From contig NZ_JAAUVN010000002.1 of the NCBI RefSeq assembly GCF_012030425.1, positions 558,001-622,000 on the forward strand: 64,000 nt of DNA, in the 5' to 3' direction. The notes beneath the pieces are model-generated. The model did not search any database. It was not told where the DNA came from and saw nothing but the letters and a program-made list of their open reading frames with translations. The DNA comes from Sphingobacterium sp. B16(2022). GTDB taxonomy: Bacteria > Bacteroidota > Bacteroidia > Sphingobacteriales > Sphingobacteriaceae. Shown here in pieces: positions 62,092 through 64,000 of the stretch (positions are counted from its first letter, which is position 1; each line of letters starts with the position of its first letter). Position numbers and translations under genes: made by a program.

Positions 62092-63588
62092 TTATAATGA
62101 TGCGAATTTCATCCAGTCCGCATTTTCTTCATAATCCATTAACGGGTCTGCTGTGTTGTTGCTATGCAACTGACCAGCAAACATCGCCAGGTCCATCTTG
62201 ATATGCTGACGTGTTATTTCGGTCATCTTATCGTTAAACCCTGCATTGTTGATCAACAATACATATTGATAACAAACAACGCGTGCGATCATTCTTCCCA
62301 AAGTCATCATTTCGCGTTGTTTTGGCTGATCTGGAAGATTGAAATTAAGAATTTCACTGAAGAATGGTGCAGCAAGTTCTGTCCCTTTATATTGTTTTAA
62401 GAATGCCAGAAGATTGTTTTCTTTGCTTTTGCGCATCAGTTTGGCAATTGCTTCAGCAATCTGTGTATATAACATTTCATTAGATCCTTCAAAAATCTGA
62501 AATGGTCTACTGTCTACAACACCTCTGCCGGCAATATGGTCTAAGCGGTATCCATTTGCTCCTGATAATTGCAAGCATATCTGTGATGCTTCCTGCATCA
62601 GATCTGTCACGAATGCTTTTACACTATTGGCATCTACACCATGACTAGATAAGTCATTGCTGATTGAGCTTACTGTGGTGCTGTATGCACACATCGCCGA
62701 ACATAGGGTAAAGGCTGCCTGTAAACGTGATAACTGAAATTTAACGGAGTCCATTTCATTAAGGCGGATGCCTGTAACACGTCTTTCATGACAATGTTGC
62801 ATCGCTTCATCCAGCATACGCTTGATAAAGCCCATACCCATACCCGGAAACTGCAGTCTGCTACGGTGCAGTGTATCCAGCATTAATTTTATACCGGTAC
62901 TTTCTGGAACCAATCGCTGTGCTGCGGGTACTTTGATGTCAATATTATTGATTCCATAAGGAATAGCATATAGACCAAGACTGTTGTAACGTCTTTCAAC
63001 TTCAATTTTTTGTTCTGCGGCTGCGTCTTCCGTTAAAAAGAAATCAATATCACGGGTCAGATCGCCGTTTTCATTTCTTTTACGTGCAGTCACCAACCAG
63101 TAATCGGCTGCTCCTGTAAGACCTTGCCAATGTTTCTGGCCCTGTATGCTGTAATGATCTCCTATCTGCTCATAAGAAGTACGCATATTGAGCGCATCGC
63201 TGCCAAAGTCAGGCTCTGTGATCATCAAGCCACCCATTGCCTGGTTTTCCAAAAACTGTTTGAATACTTTTTCCTGAACGGTGATATTACCATACTTCGC
63301 TAATGGTTCTAGAAAAAGGGCAATGTTGATTCCGAAAATAAGGGACAGCGATAACGATTCGTACGAAGCGGCTGCTAGTACTCCCAGACACTCTTTAACA
63401 TGTACTCCACGACCACCATGGCTTTCTGGAATAGCAACCGCAAGCGGTGTCATGTCCATGATTTTGCTTAAAAAATCAGGCGGTAAATCGCGCGATAGAC
63501 TAAGGTTATTATAGTCATATTCCTGATTAAATAAGCTGGATAATCTTTCCTTAAATGAGGAAATGTAAATATCAAAATCTTGCGTCAT
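62092..63588 (-). CDS. Acyl-CoA dehydrogenase family protein
   Basis: I prefer the ATG at 63588 (MTQDFDIYISS); an ATG at 63615 adds nine residues. The FAD-dependent family features are seen: GGLMITEPDFGSDALNM (flavin-binding region, about residues 130), GAADYWLVTARK, the helical C-terminal domain with LQLSGANGYRLDHIAGRGV and the end motif FQIFEGSNEMLYTQIA. The catalytic Glu cannot be placed with confidence. At about 498 residues it is longer than the usual 380, with an extra C-terminal helical part (about 410-498). The substrate is unknown. Confidence 0.9.
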   Translation of the reverse strand: MTQDFDIYISSFKERLSSLFNQEYDYNNLSLSRDLPPDFLSKIMDMTPLAVAIPESHGGRGVHVKECLGVLAAASYESLSLSLIFGINIALFLEPLAKYGNITVQEKVFKQFLENQAMGGLMITEPDFGSDALNMRTSYEQIGDHYSIQGQKHWQGLTGAADYWLVTARKRNENGDLTRDIDFFLTEDAAAEQKIEVERRYNSLGLYAIPYGINNIDIKVPAAQRLVPESTGIKLMLDTLHRSRLQFPGMGMGFIKRMLDEAMQHCHERRVTGIRLNEMDSVKFQLSRLQAAFTLCSAMCAYSTTVSSISNDLSSHGVDANSVKAFVTDLMQEASQICLQLSGANGYRLDHIAGRGVVDSRPFQIFEGSNEMLYTQIAEAIAKLMRKSKENNLLAFLKQYKGTELAAPFFSEILNFNLPDQPKQREMMTLGRMIARVVCYQYVLLINNAGFNDKMTEITRQHIKMDLAMFAGQLHSNNTADPLMDYEENADWMKFASL

Positions 63589-63893
63589 GGTTGATTGTTC
63601 TAAAAAGTTAAGCATCTTAAAATGTAGGATTAAATGATGAACAATAACGAAGGGGCTTATGCAGATACCATTCTTGCTCAGCGTCTCCTAACTTCTCTGA
63701 TGAGAAGTGAGTACTGAAGTAAGGTAACAAAAAACTTGTTATCAAAAAATACATTTTTTTCTGGTTTAACATGAGTTTTATAAAAGTGATTGCATATTCA
63801 CCATCGCTTTGTACAAAAATAAACCTAAAAACGCAATCTCTTTGTTTTATTTAGTATAAAGATTAGGACAAATCGTGCATGTGTGGCACGAAA
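63589..63893. other. Intergenic region, nothing recognised
   Basis: About 300 bp with no gene-like frame. It contains promoters of the minus-strand acyl-CoA dehydrogenase gene. Confidence 0.3.
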
Positions 63894-64000
63894 CTACCTT
63901 GCTTTATTTCGATAAGAGGTTGGTGACATGCCTACAATTTTCTTAAAGATGCGTGAGAAATAGGACGGATCGGAGAAATCCAATTCATAACATATGTCGG
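63894..64000 (-). CDS. AraC-family regulator, C-terminal end only
   Basis: Reading on the minus strand from the window edge gives YELDFSDPSYFSRIFKKIV then GMSPTSYRNKAR and a stop at 63894. That is the second helix-turn-helix of AraC regulators (F-x-D-x-SYFSR-x-FKK-x-x-G-x-SP-x-x-YR). The start lies outside the window. Confidence 0.85.
   Translation of the reverse strand, partial: DICYELDFSDPSYFSRIFKKIVGMSPTSYRNKAR

Overview
The window looks like chromosome from a low-GC Bacteroidota, most likely Sphingobacteriaceae and plausibly Sphingobacterium. The grounds are a SusC/SusD pair, a hybrid two-component system, fimbrillin/FISUMP surface proteins, a TAnnTTTG-type promoter and an almost total absence of Shine-Dalgarno sequences. 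The genus is inferred from gene content, not from a marker gene. I saw no rRNA, tRNA, CRISPR array or complete insertion sequence.

Layout. 0-7.4 kb: an unknown protein, an RNA hairpin, then SusC, SusD and a TlpA-like thioredoxin ending in a strong terminator, followed by small minus-strand genes. 7.4-12 kb: decayed small genes, then a regulatory module made of a Crp/Fnr-like protein, small 'FNN-G' proteins and a divergent membrane protein with a LytTR-like tail. 12-14.5 kb: a small HTH gene, an array of nine units at exact 11-bp spacing, and a phage-like cassette (conserved unknown protein, DUF5675 protein, two small membrane proteins). 14.8-25 kb: a surface locus (alginate-lyase-like lipoprotein, aspartic protease with a PDZ-like end, fimbrillin-FISUMP lipoprotein, small peptide) opposite a hybrid two-component regulator. 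25-32 kb: a scrapyard of gene fragments (DUF5675, SDR, transposase, VapC and a second copy of part of the peptide locus) around a DUF418 protein and a large unknown protein. 32-37 kb: a Crp/Fnr regulator with ilvD, and an M28 peptidase.

37.2-39.1 kb repeats the regulatory module of 8.9-12 kb: a dead Crp/Fnr-like gene, a small FNN-G protein and a divergent membrane LytTR-like protein. A TGTACA-N5-TGTACA site lies about 80 bp upstream of a small gene in both copies. 39.4-55 kb is a peptide-export island: double-glycine-type precursor peptides, HlyD, C39-peptidase ABC exporter, TolC, HTH and XRE regulators, a rhomboid protease, a DUF3267 HExxH membrane protein, an ABC ATPase with an ABC permease-M1 aminopeptidase fusion, several tiny hydrophobic peptides, and segmental duplications. 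The likely flow is: precursor, cleavage at GG by the C39 domain, export through HlyD/ABC/TolC. Immunity or export may be helped by the second ABC system and the small membrane peptides; that last step is inference.

55-64 kb holds a Bcr/CflA-type MFS pump, a membrane protein of unknown function, a palindrome-rich leader with a 43-residue secreted-type peptide, a TPR histidine kinase with its response regulator, an outer-membrane barrel protein, an acyl-CoA dehydrogenase and the end of an AraC-family gene cut by the window edge. Two copies of the same 20-bp inverted repeat (TTTTACGG-N4-CCGTAAAA) flank this two-component locus.
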